A stretch of 64,000 bases of DNA, taken from NCBI GenBank assembly GCA_963738575.1, contig CAVTWY010000001.1:558001-622000 (forward strand), read 5' to 3'. Of this stretch, positions 47,321-57,064 are shown piece by piece. Source of the DNA: CAVTWY01 sp963738575. GTDB lineage: Bacteria > Pseudomonadota > Gammaproteobacteria > Burkholderiales > Burkholderiaceae_C. Numbering within the stretch: position 1 is the first letter of the stretch; each line of letters opens with the position of its first letter. Position numbers and translations under genes: made by a program. The notes beneath the pieces are model-generated. The model worked only from the letters and a program-made list of their open reading frames with translations. It did not search any database and was not told the DNA's origin.

Positions 47321-49691
47321 CCAGCCCATCGCACCACAAGGCGTGGCGCTGACGCACCCCGAGACCCCACCAGCGCCTGACGTTTATCGCGTGGCGGTGC
47401 GTGAACTGTGTGAGTTTGCTGCCAAGCGCGGTGACCTCGATTTGCGCTTCACGCCGTCCCCCACGTCGCAGCAGGGCATTGAAGGCCACAACCTGGTCAC
47501 GCGGCGGCGCGGGGTCGGCTACCAACGCGAAGTGCGTTTGCAAGGCCAGTACAAGCAGCTTACGGTGGTGGGGCGTGCCGACGGGTTTGATGCGCCGAGT
47601 GCGCGCCTTGAAGAAATCAAAACACACAAAGGCCGGGTGGACCAGATCCCCGAGAACCACCGCGCCTTGCACTGGGCGCAAGCCAAGGTCTACGGTGCGC
47701 TGCAATGCGAGGCGCTGGCGCTGGAGTCGCTGTCGGTGGTGGTGGTTTACTTTGACATCACGACGCAGTCTGAAACGCCGCACGCCCAAACCTTCAGCCG
47801 AACGGAACTGAACACGTTCTTTCACGGCTTGTGCGAAGCCTTCTTGATGTGGGCGGCACAAGAGCTGGTGCATCGCACGTCGCGCAATCGCGCCTTGGGA
47901 ACGATGCAGTTTCCGCACCCGGCGTTTCGCACGGGGCAGCGTGCGTTGGCCGAAAACGTGTTTCGTGCGGCCCGGCTCGGCCGCTGTTTGATGGCGCAGG
48001 CGCCCACCGGCATCGGCAAAACGGTGGGCACGTTGTTCCCGCTGCTCAAGGCTTGCCCGGAGCAAGAACTCGACAAGGTTTTCTTTTTAACCGCCAAAAC
48101 GAACGGTCGTGGCTTGGCACTGCAAGCCTTGGCGCAGGTGCGCCACGCGGCGCCCCAGCTGCCGCTGCGCGTGGTGGAGATCGTGGCGCGCGACAAAGCC
48201 TGTGTGCACCCCGACAAAGCCTGTCACGGCGAATCGTGCCCGCTGGCCCAAGGCTTTTACGATCGCCTGCCCGAAGCGCGGGCCGACGCCGTGCAACGGT
48301 TGGGTGCTGGCGAGGGCGGGCGCACCGACACGCCACCGTCATCGGCTGCGGTGGTGGCCCTGGTGGCGGCCACCCACGCGGTGTGCCCGTACTACCTGGG
48401 CCAGGAGTTGGTGCGCTGGGCCGATGTGGTGGTGGGGGACTACAACTACTTCTTCGACAGCTCGGCCTTGCTGCACGCCATGACCGACGCCAACCAGTGG
48501 CGCGTGGCGGTGTTGGTGGATGAGGCGCACAACTTGGTGGACAGGGCACGAGAGATGCACTCCGTCTCGCTGGATTGGCACGCGTTGCAAGCCCTGCGCA
48601 AGCGCGCGCCCAAGCCGGTCAAGCGTGCACTGGACCGAATCGACCGTGCATGGCGCGGCGTGGTGCGTGACGTGACCGTGCCCTACACGGCGATGGACCT
48701 GCCGGCCAAGCTGGTCGACGCGGTCGGCAAGCTGGTGATCGAGTTGACTGAAGACATGGCTCACAACCAAGATCCTGCCGATACGGCCCTACTCGATTTC
48801 TTTTTTGCCTGCGCCCGGTTTGACGCATTGACCAAGACGTTCGGCCCGCATGCGATGTTTGACGTGGTGATGCATGACACGGCGAGCTCTGAGCGTCAGC
48901 CGGGCCTGGCGTCAACACTCAGCATCCGCAACGTGGTGCCAGCGCCGTACCTCAAGCCGCGCTTTGCGGCCGCTCGAACCACCGTGCTGTTTTCAGCCAC
49001 GCTGTCGCCCGTTCACTATTACATGAACATGCTGGGGCTGCCCGATGACACGGCGTACTTGGACGTGGACAGCCCGTTTCATGCCGAGCAACTTCAAGTC
49101 AAAATCGCCAGCAATGTGTCGACACGCTTCAAGCATCGTTCGGCGTCTGTCAAACCCATCGCACGCGCCATCGCCACCCAGATGCAAGTACAGCCTGGCA
49201 ACTACCTGGCGTTTTTCAGCAGCTACGAGTACATGACCCAAGCCGCCGACGCCTTGGCGCAAAGCGCTCCCGACATCACCATATGGCATCAGCGTCGCAA
49301 CATGACCGAGGCCCAGCGGCAGGGCTTTTTGGACCAGTTTGTCGACGGCGGCCGCGGCGTAGGGTTTGCCGTGTTGGGCGGCGCTTTTGCCGAGGGAATC
49401 GACCTGCCAGGCCAAAGGCTGATTGGTGCCTTCATCGCCACCCTGGGTCTGCCCCAGATCAACCCCGTCAACGAGGCCATGCGAGAGCGCATGCAAGGCA
49501 TTTTTGGTGCTGGGTACGACTACACCTATTTTTACCCTGGCATGCGCAAGGTGGTGCAGGCGGCGGGCCGCGTGATTCGCACGCCTGACGATCGGGGTGC
49601 GGTGTTCTTGCTGGACGACCGCTTTGCGACCGACGAGGCGATGCAACTGTTGCCGACGTGGTGGTCGCCGGTGGTTGGGCGCATTCACTGA
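47304..49691 (+). CDS. PD-(D/E)XK nuclease-like domain fused to DinG/XPD-type helicase
   Basis: A 795-residue protein. The N-terminal part (about 20-170) has a RecB-like nuclease pattern: RLEEIKTHKGRVDQIPENHR and HWAQAKVYGALQCEAL. The helicase part has Walker A APTGIGKTVGT, DEAH box VDEAHNLVD, motif VI VQAAGRVIRTPDDRG, and four Cys placed as in Fe-S helicases (CVHPDKACHGESCPL and AVCPYYLG). DNA repair or processing is likely. The ATG at 47304 overlaps the oxoprolinase stop by 17 nt; an in-frame TTG at 47280 is less likely. Confidence 0.83.
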
Positions 49692-49768
49692 CGTGTACCT
49701 GGCGGCAGCGGCACTGCCCCTACACTGCACCACCAGTCGTGCCACGTTGTTTGGCAGGAGAAGCCCCC

Positions 49769-51160
49769 ATGCGTTTGTCAGTTGCCTCGTTGGTCAAAAC
49801 TTTCATGCTCCCTGTGCTCGCCATGCTCGGCGCTTGTACCCCCACCGTCAGTCTTGTGGCCAACCCGCGCCCGCCCATCGTGTTTGTGCACGGCAATGGC
49901 GACACGGCAGCGTTGTGGCTCACCACGCTGTGGCGGTTCGAGTCCAACGGCTGGCCGCGTGACCGCTTGTTTGCGCTCGATGTGCCGTACCCCAGTGCTC
50001 GTGACGACGATACGAAACCCCAGCCTACCCGAACCTCAACCACCGAGCACATGCAAGCGCTTGCAGCTGAGGTGGACAAAGTGAGGCGCACCACTGGTGC
50101 TGACAAGGTGGTGCTCATCGCCAATTCGCGCGGGGGTTATGCCATCCGCAACTACATTCAAAACGGCGGTGGCGCCCAGTACGTGTCGCATGCGGTTTTG
50201 GGCGGCGTACCCAACCACGGCGTGTGGGCCAACGAGCGCAACCCGAACAGCGAGTTCAATGGTCGTGGTGCCTTCCTGACGGGGTTGAACGCCCCCAAAA
50301 ACGCCAACGGTGACGAAGTGACCCCGGGCGTGCAGTGGATGACCCTGCGCTCAGACAACAACGACAAATTTGCCCAGCCCGATGGCCTGTGGATTGGGCA
50401 AAAAGGCGTGCCCACCAACGTGACCTTTGACGGCCCTGCACTAAAAGGCGCCCGCAACATCGTGTTGCCAGGGGCTGACCATCGCGAAACGTCGTTTGGC
50501 GCGCCGGCATTTGCGCAGACGTGGCAGTTCTTAACCGGCAAAGCCCCGACCACCAGCGCTGCGTCGGGCTACACGGTGCCAGAGGCCAACATCACACTCA
50601 ACGGTAAGATCTCGCAACTTGGCAAAGACGGTGTGGGCAACGACGCCACCAACATCGCGCTGCCGGGTGCAACGATTGAAGTGTTTGAAGTGGATGCCAC
50701 CACGGGTGCGCGACGCGGCGGTGCGCTGCACCGAAAAACACTGCAAGCCGATGGCGCGTGGGGGCCATTGGCGGTGAAGGGCAATGCCTACCTGGAGTTT
50801 GTCGTGGGTGCCCCGGGTTACGCAACCACGCATTTCTACCGCTCGCCGTTTTTGCGCTCCACCAACGTGTTGAGTTTTCGCTTGGCGCGCTTGGCCGACG
50901 CCGACAGGGCTGCGGGCGCTGTGATCACGATGGTTCGGCCGCGTGGCTACTTCACGCGCGGCAAAGACTCCATGAGTTTTGACGGGCTGGTGCCACCCGG
51001 TATTCCCGAGGGCGTGGGCGGCTTGGCGGTGTCCAAGATCACGCAACCAGCCAACGCTGTCTTGCGGCCTTTGACGGGCGTGTTTGGTCGCGAGCGCATC
51101 ACGGCCGCAGCGTGGCCGGTGGCTGACAACCGGGTGTCGGTCATTGAGTTTCATGAGTAG
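49769..51160 (+). CDS. Lipoprotein alpha/beta hydrolase (lipase/esterase-like)
   Basis: A 463-residue protein with a lipoprotein-type signal (MRLSVASLVKTFMLPVLAML, then GAC; Cys at about 23). The N-terminal half is an alpha/beta hydrolase: PPIVFVHGNGDTAALW (oxyanion loop), then VVLIANSRGGYAIRNYI with nucleophile Ser in A-N-S-R-G, and a late His in GADHRETSFG. The C-terminal half contains beta-rich segments with no motif I know. The substrate is probably a lipid or polyester. The start at 49769 sets the signal peptide. Confidence 0.75.
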   Translation: MRLSVASLVKTFMLPVLAMLGACTPTVSLVANPRPPIVFVHGNGDTAALWLTTLWRFESNGWPRDRLFALDVPYPSARDDDTKPQPTRTSTTEHMQALAAEVDKVRRTTGADKVVLIANSRGGYAIRNYIQNGGGAQYVSHAVLGGVPNHGVWANERNPNSEFNGRGAFLTGLNAPKNANGDEVTPGVQWMTLRSDNNDKFAQPDGLWIGQKGVPTNVTFDGPALKGARNIVLPGADHRETSFGAPAFAQTWQFLTGKAPTTSAASGYTVPEANITLNGKISQLGKDGVGNDATNIALPGATIEVFEVDATTGARRGGALHRKTLQADGAWGPLAVKGNAYLEFVVGAPGYATTHFYRSPFLRSTNVLSFRLARLADADRAAGAVITMVRPRGYFTRGKDSMSFDGLVPPGIPEGVGGLAVSKITQPANAVLRPLTGVFGRERITAAAWPVADNRVSVIEFHE

Positions 51161-51196
51161 CTCGTCCTAGAACCAGACCGCAAGGGGCAGACTGAC

Positions 51197-51907
51197 ATGG
51201 GTGCACAGTGGAAAGCAAAACACAAGGACTTGGCGGCCAATGCCAAGGGTCGCTTGTTTGGCAAGTTGGCCAAAGACATCATGATTGCCGCGCGCCACGG
51301 GCCAGACCCGGCTGCCAACGCGCGTTTGCGCTTGGTGGTGGAGCAGGCACGCAAGGTGTCGATGCCCAAAGAGACACTGGAGCGGGCTATCAAGAAGGGT
51401 GCTGGCCTGACAGGTGAGACGGTGCACTTTGAGCATGCCGTGTACGAGGGTTTTGCGCCGCACCGGGTGCCGGTGATGGTTGAATGCCTAACGGATAACG
51501 TGAACCGTGCAGCTTCTGAGATGCGGGTGTTGTTTCGCAAGGGGCAACTCGGGTCTTCAGGCTCGGTGGCTTGGGACTTTGAGCATGTGGGCATGATTGA
51601 AGCCGAAGCGGCGGTGGCGGGGGCCGACCCCGAACTGGCGGCTATCGAAGCTGGGGCTCAAGACTTTGAGGTGGGGGATGAGGGCACTTCGGTTTTCATC
51701 ACCGACCCCACGGATTTGGATTTGGTGAGCCGTGCGTTGCAGCCGCAGGGGTTTACGGTGGTGTCGGCCAAGCTGGGCTACCGTCCCAAGAACCCTGTCG
51801 ACCCTTCGAGCCTGAGTGCTGTGCAGTTGGAAGAAGTTGAAGTGTTTTTGGCGGCTTTGGATGCCAATGAGGATGTGCAGAATGTGTTTGCTGGGTTGCG
51901 TGGTTAG
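51197..51907 (+). CDS. YebC/PmpR-family protein (variant N-terminus)
   Basis: A 236-residue YebC-family protein: KLAKDIMIAARHGPDPAANA, then QARKVSMPKETLERAIKKGA and VYEGFAPHRVPVMVECLTDN. It begins MGAQWKAKHKDLAANAKGRL instead of the usual MAGHSKWxNI, so it resembles the second YebC-like paralogue found in many proteobacteria. YebC proteins were described as transcription regulators and, more recently, as ribosome-associated factors helping at polyproline stalls. Which applies here is unknown. Confidence 0.87.
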   Translation: MGAQWKAKHKDLAANAKGRLFGKLAKDIMIAARHGPDPAANARLRLVVEQARKVSMPKETLERAIKKGAGLTGETVHFEHAVYEGFAPHRVPVMVECLTDNVNRAASEMRVLFRKGQLGSSGSVAWDFEHVGMIEAEAAVAGADPELAAIEAGAQDFEVGDEGTSVFITDPTDLDLVSRALQPQGFTVVSAKLGYRPKNPVDPSSLSAVQLEEVEVFLAALDANEDVQNVFAGLRG

Positions 51908-51991
51908 ATGGTGTTGACGCGTCTTGTTTCTTCGCCGCTGGCTTGACGACTCTATGATTCGGGCGGGATAAATCCCAGGAAACCTATTCTC

Positions 51992-52240
51992 ATGACCGAA
52001 ACATCCACCAAGCCCCTGCTTCCCGACCGACTGTCGGTGGACCCCCGCAGCCCACACCACCATGCTGCGGTGTGTGAGCATGCGATTGGCATTCGCTTCA
52101 ACGACGCGGTGCGCACCGACGTTGAGGAGTACTGCATCAGCGAGGGTTGGATCAAGGTGCCGGCGGGCAAGGCGCTTGACCGCAAAGGTCAGCCGATGAT
52201 GATCAAGTTGAAGGGCCGGGTCGAGGCGTTTTACGCTTAG
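51992..52240 (+). CDS. DUF3297 family protein
   Basis: An 82-residue protein that fits DUF3297: PDRLSVDPRSPHHHAAVCEH, GIRFNDAVRTDVEEYCISEG and WIKVPAGKALDRKGQPMMIK. The function is unknown. It converges on selA; the two stop codons overlap (52237-52240). Confidence 0.85.
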   Translation: MTETSTKPLLPDRLSVDPRSPHHHAAVCEHAIGIRFNDAVRTDVEEYCISEGWIKVPAGKALDRKGQPMMIKLKGRVEAFYA

Positions 52241-53643
52241 CCGTTGAAGTTTTGTGCCAGCAGGGGCAGTTGCGTTACCCATGTGCGAGCGGCCTCTTCG
52301 CCGTCGATGCAGCGCACGTCCAGACGGACTTGGCCGGTTTCTACACGTCCGATCACTGGAGTGGGCAGGGCTCGCAGCGCGGCGGCCAAGCGGTCGGGGT
52401 AGCTGCCGGCGCGTTTGGCGCTTGCCGGTGCGCTGATCGCTAGGCAAAAACTGTCCAGTCGATCCACAGGCAATGAACCGCTTCCGATTTGGCTGCGGCA
52501 CGGAAGCACCGCCACGGTGCCCTTGGTGCCCAACGCTTGGGCCAGGGGCGGTGCCAGTTTCTCGGCCAAAGCCTGCAGCATGGCCGGGGTCTTGGTTAGC
52601 AAGCGCAGGGTGGGCAAGCGCTCGGCCAAGCGGTCCGGGTCTCGGTACAACTTAAGCGTGGCTTCGAGGGCGGCGATGCTCATTTTGTCCAAGCGCAAGG
52701 CGCGCTTGAGCGGGTTGCGTTTGATCTTGGCGATGAGTGCTTTGTCGCCCACGATCAAGCCAGCCTGAGGCCCGCCCAGCAATTTGTCGCCACTGAACGT
52801 GACAACGTTTGCGCCCGCAGCAATCGACTGCTGTGGTGTCGGTTCGGCTGGTAGGTTGAAGCGGGTCATGTCTACCAACGAGCCACTGCCCAAGTCTTCG
52901 GCAAACACCAGGGATCGCGCCTTGCACAGTGCCCCCAGCTCGGCCACCGGCACACTCGACGTGAACCCTTGGATCACATAGTTGCTGGTGTGCACCTTCA
53001 TCACCATGGCCGTGCGTGGCGTGATGGCGTCTTCAAAGTCCTGCAAGTGGGTGCGGTTGGTGGTGCCCACCTCCACCAATTTGGCGCCGGCGCGACGCAT
53101 GATGTCGGGGATGCGAAAGGCGCCGCCAATCTCTACCAGCTCGCCGCGCGACACGGCCACCTCTTTGTGCTGGGCCAAGGCGCTAAGCACCAGCATCACG
53201 GCGGCGGCATTGTTGTTGACGGCAGTGGCAGCCTCGGCGCCGGTAAGTTCGCGCAGCAACCCTTCGATGTGATCGTCGCGGTCGCCGCGAGCGCCTCGTG
53301 CGACGTCGTACTCGAGGTTGGCGGCTTGCTGCATCACGGCCGTGACGGCCGCCACGGCCTCGGGCGCCATCACGGCACGGCCCAAATTGGTGTGCAGCAC
53401 GGTGCCCGTCATGTTGAACACGGGGCGCAGTTGCATCGCGGCTTGGGTGCTCAGTTGACGGCTGCAGCGTTGCTCGAAGTCAGCGACGTCAAACGGTTGG
53501 GTGGCTTCCGTGCGCCATGCTGCCAGCGCCGCGCGCGCCTGCGCCAGCACGGGCGCACGGCCGTGGTGCGCCACAAGGGCCATCAAGGCAGGGGTTTCGA
53601 GCAATCGGTCCAGGGCAGGGGGGCGGTGGGCAGTGGTGTTCAT
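52237..53643 (-). CDS. selA: L-seryl-tRNA(Sec) selenium transferase
   Basis: A 468-residue SelA. This PLP enzyme converts Ser-tRNA(Sec) to Sec-tRNA(Sec) with selenophosphate. Visible markers are NMTGTVLHTNLGRAVMAPEA, LEYDVARGARGDRDDHIEGL, and the PLP-lysine segment VTFSGDKLLGGPQAGLIVG. The ATG at 53643 is chosen; a GTG three codons upstream is possible. Its tRNA substrate gene (54721-54817) and selB lie just upstream on the same strand, separated by an oppositely oriented hydrolase gene. It looks intact, so the Sec pathway is probably active; selD is not in the window. Confidence 0.95.
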   Translation of the reverse strand: MNTTAHRPPALDRLLETPALMALVAHHGRAPVLAQARAALAAWRTEATQPFDVADFEQRCSRQLSTQAAMQLRPVFNMTGTVLHTNLGRAVMAPEAVAAVTAVMQQAANLEYDVARGARGDRDDHIEGLLRELTGAEAATAVNNNAAAVMLVLSALAQHKEVAVSRGELVEIGGAFRIPDIMRRAGAKLVEVGTTNRTHLQDFEDAITPRTAMVMKVHTSNYVIQGFTSSVPVAELGALCKARSLVFAEDLGSGSLVDMTRFNLPAEPTPQQSIAAGANVVTFSGDKLLGGPQAGLIVGDKALIAKIKRNPLKRALRLDKMSIAALEATLKLYRDPDRLAERLPTLRLLTKTPAMLQALAEKLAPPLAQALGTKGTVAVLPCRSQIGSGSLPVDRLDSFCLAISAPASAKRAGSYPDRLAAALRALPTPVIGRVETGQVRLDVRCIDGEEAARTWVTQLPLLAQNFNG

Positions 53644-53705
53644 GGTGGGCACTTTGAATTATGCGTGGTTAAATTCGCCGAGTCGTTCACCCCCGAAAGC
53701 CTGTC

Positions 53706-54644
53706 TTGAGCCCCAGCACCACCGCCATGGAAGTTCTGCCCAAAGATTTGTCGGCTTACCGCAAGGGCAACACGGGTGTGGATTACGTGCATCGGTTGGC
53801 AAGTGGGCGCCCTGGCCCTCACGTGCTCATCAATGCGTTGACACACGGCAATGAGTTTTGTGGCATGACAGCTGCGACCCATTTGCTGGACAAGGGTGTG
53901 AGCCCCACCATCGGCACGTTGACGATCAGTTTTGCCAACGTGGCTGCGTATGAAAGTTTTGACGCCACGCAGCCGTTTGAGAGCCGTCAGTTGGTGCACA
54001 ACCTCAACCGGGTTTGGTCCCCTGAATCATTGGACGGCTCCGACACCAGCCCCGAGCTTGTGCGGGCACGGCAGTTGCGCCCGGTGGTGGCCGCCGCCGA
54101 CCACGTGCTGGACATTCACTCCACCGCGCAAGACGTTCAGCCGTTTTGGGTCTACCCGCACTTTGTGCGCAACGGCGCTGCAACGCTTGCAATGGGGCGG
54201 CCGAACGTGCACTTGGTGATGCCCAATGGTTTGGGGTCGGGCGTACCGTTGATCCAACACGGTTTGCACGGCACGGCAGGGCACCATGGCGTGGCGGTGG
54301 TGGTGGAGTGCGGGCAGCACTTTCTGCGTGCCACCAGCGACCTGGCCGTTCAGGTGGCGCTGGATTTCATCGCGCACTTTGGCTTGATCAAGCATGGCGA
54401 AGCGCCGCCCAATGCCGCAACGCAGCAGCGGTTTGAGCTGCTGCAAACGTGCATGGTTAAAACGACCGCGCTGCAGTTTGTGCGCCCGTTGTTGGGCTTT
54501 GAGACCTTCAGCAAGGGCGAACTGATTGCCACCGATGGCGATGATCAAATTCGCGCGCCCTGCGACCATTGCACGATCTTGATGCCAACGCGAAAGCCGA
54601 TTGTGGGGCGCGAGGCGGTGTACCTTGCGCGGCCATTGGCCTGA
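53706..54644 (+). CDS. Succinylglutamate desuccinylase/aspartoacylase-family zinc hydrolase
   Basis: A 312-residue M14-type zinc amidohydrolase. The zinc pair HGNE is in NALTHGNEFCG (His47, Glu50) and the third ligand is in VLDIHSTAQ. VVVECGQHF near residue 205 carries the likely catalytic Glu. The substrate is an N-acyl or N-succinyl amino acid by family. Start TTG 53706 or ATG 53727 cannot be decided. It sits on the plus strand between selA and selC, with no obvious link to selenium. Confidence 0.75.
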   Translation: MSPSTTAMEVLPKDLSAYRKGNTGVDYVHRLASGRPGPHVLINALTHGNEFCGMTAATHLLDKGVSPTIGTLTISFANVAAYESFDATQPFESRQLVHNLNRVWSPESLDGSDTSPELVRARQLRPVVAAADHVLDIHSTAQDVQPFWVYPHFVRNGAATLAMGRPNVHLVMPNGLGSGVPLIQHGLHGTAGHHGVAVVVECGQHFLRATSDLAVQVALDFIAHFGLIKHGEAPPNAATQQRFELLQTCMVKTTALQFVRPLLGFETFSKGELIATDGDDQIRAPCDHCTILMPTRKPIVGREAVYLARPLA

Positions 54645-54720
54645 CGAGCGCAACGATTGCTAGGGCGCGCGGCCGAACCTGTCGGCAGCGTCTTGCAGGC
54701 AGCCAGAGACGCAACACCCA

Positions 54721-54817
54721 TGGCGGAAGAGGGTGGGAGTCGAACCCACCTGGAGCCGCAGAGCAGCCCCACCCGGTTTTGCAGACCGGACGCCCCACCG
54801 GGGGACGATCCTCCTCC
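54721..54817 (-). tRNA. selC: tRNA-Sec with altered anticodon GCA (reads Cys codons UGC/UGU)
   Basis: A 97-nt tRNA read on the minus strand. Acceptor stem of 8 bp (GGAGGAGG with CCTCTTCC, one G-U), long D stem (CGTCCC with GGGGCG), anticodon stem CCGGT/ACCGG, 8-bp variable arm (GGGGCTGC-TCT-GCGGCTCC), T arm GTGGG-TTCGACT-CCCAC, discriminator G73 and encoded CCA. The 8+5 fold and long variable arm identify tRNA-Sec, and selB and selA flank it. The anticodon loop is CTGCAAA, giving anticodon GCA; canonical selC has CTTCAAA with anticodon TCA. The single T34G change switches reading from UGA to the cysteine codons. Ordinary tRNA-Cys is excluded by size and arms. Confidence 0.95.
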
Positions 54818-54878
54818 ATCGTGCTACCCTAACTTGGGCGGTCGCCTGACACAGTTGACGCCGTGGTAAACCAGAGGC

Positions 54879-56807
54879 TCAACCACCGCCACCAAACACT
54901 TTGTTCGGGTCGCGACGAATGTGCCGCCCCACCTCGTCGCGTTTGGTGAACCCAATGTGGTCAAAGTACTCTACCAGCGGTACCGACAGGTGTCGGCTCA
55001 TGCCGGTGGCGTCGCGCAGTGCTTTGACGTTCAAGCGCTTGTTCTCGTCTTGGTTAACCAGTGTTTGTGCGTGCAAGGCCAGCGCCAGCATGTGATGCGT
55101 TTGAATGAAATACTCGGCCCCCACCGCGTGCACCTTGCCCATGCGCTCAAGCCGTTGCAACACGCGCATCACTTGGTCCTTGCGCAGGTTGCGGTCGCGC
55201 AGCATCATGTCGCTGAGTTTGGGTGGGTTGATGCCCCCCTCGTCAAGCCAGGGCTTGAGCCGCTCCCACAGTTGCTTCTCGGCCCCTTGCAGTGAAGCCT
55301 CGTGACCCGCCAAACGCAAGTGGGGCCCGGTGCGCTGCAACACGCCACCTTTGACCAGATCACGCAGCAACAGCGCAAACACGGTGCCGCTGGGCTTGTC
55401 GGTGACCACGCGTTGCAATTGTTCTTGGGTCAGGCCTGGGCTGTCGGGTAGTTTGGCGTGGTGTGCCGCGAGCCGCTCGGTCACACGTTCAACAAACCGC
55501 TCGATCTGCCCGGGCGCAAACAGCAGGCTTGTCTTGTCTTCAACCACCAGCCGATGCGGCACGGCTCGCAGCAGGGCCGCTGCATCGTCGGGCTGCAGGT
55601 TCCACAGCGTGGTGAACTGCGACAGATCGATGCCGCTCTGCGGCGCGAGGGTAAGCCAAGCTTGCAGGGCTTCGGCAGGGGTGGGTTGTTCGAGGGCTTG
55701 AAGGGCGGCAACACGCTGGGCCTTGTGGCGCCGGGTGTCGGGTGAAAAAATATCAATGACCGTGCCGCCCCCGAGGGTGCGCAATGCGGACTGATCGCGC
55801 AGGATGAAGCGGTCGCCTCGCAGCGCACCGATGGGCCTATCCAGGTGCAATTGCACAAGGGCGTTGGCGCCAGGCGCGATGGCTTGGCCCTCAAGTAGCA
55901 CCACGCGGGCGCCCACGTCCATCGCCCCCAAGTGCAAGTGCAACGGCGTCCAATGGGCCAGTGCCTTGGCCTCTTGTGGCAAGAGGCGCACGCGGGCGTC
56001 GATGCGTTGCGTGGGGGCATGAGCCGCATCGCCAACAATCCAGTCGCCCCGTTGCACGTCTGCCTTTTCAACCCCTGCCAAATTGACGGCAAGCCTTTGG
56101 CCTGCGTGCCCTTCGGTAGCTGAACGGCTGTGGGCGTGAATGCCACGGACTCGAGACGCCAAATTGCGCGGCGAAACCGTCAGCTTGTCGCCCACCGAAA
56201 CGCGACCCGCCACTACCGTGCCGGTGACGACCGTGCCCGCGCCCGCCAAACTGAAACTTCGATCAACTGCCAGGCGAAAGTGCCCACGCTTTGAGCTTGA
56301 TGCCATCGCGGCATTGGCCTCGGCGAGGTGCGATTGCAACGCGTCCAGGCCAAGACCCGTCACTGACGACACCGGCAAGATGGTGGCGCCGGCCAAAACT
56401 GTGGGTGCCAAGAGCGCCGCGATTTGGGCACTGACTTCGGTCAGGCGGGCGGGCGACACCAAGTCGCTTTTGGTGAGCGCCACGATGCCCCTGCAAAGCC
56501 CGAGCAAGTCAAGGATCGCCAGATGCTCAAGTGTTTGCGGCATCGGGCCGTCGTCAGCCGCAATCACCAGCATCACGTGGTCCAGCCCCGTGGCACCCGC
56601 AAGCATGTTGCGCACCAGCTTTTCATGGCCTGGTACGTCGACAAAACCCAGCATGCTGCCGTCTGGCATGGGCTTGTACGCAAAGCCCAGGTCCACGGTG
56701 ATGCCGCGCTCTTTTTCTTCTTTGAGTCGATCGGCATCGACGCCGGTGAGGGCCTTCACCAGCGAGGTTTTGCCGTGGTCGATGTGACCTGCAGTTCCAA
56801 CGATCAC
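54879..56807 (-). CDS. selB: Selenocysteine-specific elongation factor
   Basis: A 642-residue SelB. GTPase motifs: VGTAGHIDHGKTSLVKALTG, DVPGHEKLVRNMLAGATG and ALTKSDL, followed by EF-Tu-like domains 2-3. C-terminal winged-helix repeats bind the SECIS hairpin (LSDMMLRDRNLRKDQVMRVL, VNQDENKRLNVKALRDATGM). It delivers Sec-tRNA(Sec) to ribosomes at a SECIS-marked codon. All parts needed for SECIS recognition appear present. The neighbouring tRNA gene, transcribed in the same direction 61 bp downstream, has a GCA anticodon, so this SelB would act at UGC/UGU. Confidence 0.95.
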   Translation of the reverse strand: MIVGTAGHIDHGKTSLVKALTGVDADRLKEEKERGITVDLGFAYKPMPDGSMLGFVDVPGHEKLVRNMLAGATGLDHVMLVIAADDGPMPQTLEHLAILDLLGLCRGIVALTKSDLVSPARLTEVSAQIAALLAPTVLAGATILPVSSVTGLGLDALQSHLAEANAAMASSSKRGHFRLAVDRSFSLAGAGTVVTGTVVAGRVSVGDKLTVSPRNLASRVRGIHAHSRSATEGHAGQRLAVNLAGVEKADVQRGDWIVGDAAHAPTQRIDARVRLLPQEAKALAHWTPLHLHLGAMDVGARVVLLEGQAIAPGANALVQLHLDRPIGALRGDRFILRDQSALRTLGGGTVIDIFSPDTRRHKAQRVAALQALEQPTPAEALQAWLTLAPQSGIDLSQFTTLWNLQPDDAAALLRAVPHRLVVEDKTSLLFAPGQIERFVERVTERLAAHHAKLPDSPGLTQEQLQRVVTDKPSGTVFALLLRDLVKGGVLQRTGPHLRLAGHEASLQGAEKQLWERLKPWLDEGGINPPKLSDMMLRDRNLRKDQVMRVLQRLERMGKVHAVGAEYFIQTHHMLALALHAQTLVNQDENKRLNVKALRDATGMSRHLSVPLVEYFDHIGFTKRDEVGRHIRRDPNKVFGGGG

Positions 56808-57064
56808 GCTATGTCCAACTTTTCAGTCTATCGAGCAGAGGGAAAGTGCGCGCATGACCTATTTTTTCTTGGTGCAGCGCAACATTTTTGCCTCCATCTA
56901 GCGCCTAGCTTTGATGGTGGCACATGACGGTATACAGCATCAGCGACACTTTTTTTGACGACGCGCATAAGGACAAACATGCCTGGATGCACTTGACAGA
57001 AGAGAGCAGAATAGAGTTGTTCTAGAACTGCGCGGATTTGTCGCGCGCGCTCAGGAGATTTTCC
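56808..57064. other. Intergenic region between selB and the formate dehydrogenase operon
   Basis: This region contains the divergent promoters for selB (minus) and the fdh operon (plus). I see T-rich runs (around 56870 and 56949) and a TTGACA (56994-56999) without a convincing -10 at the right spacing. AGGAG at 57051-57055 is the ribosome site of the first fdh gene. No further gene is supported. Confidence 0.4.

Noticed and set aside
54721..54817. Ordinary tRNA-Cys(GCA)
   Set aside because: Length of 97 nt, 8-bp acceptor stem, 8-bp variable arm and G73 do not fit tRNA-Cys (about 74 nt, short variable loop, U73). The flanking selA and selB support tRNA-Sec.
56930..56950. Sigma-54 promoter for the fdh operon (TGGCAC at 56917-56922)
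   Set aside because: The -24 element is good, but the bases at the -12 position (GGTAT) do not include the needed TGC; not supported.
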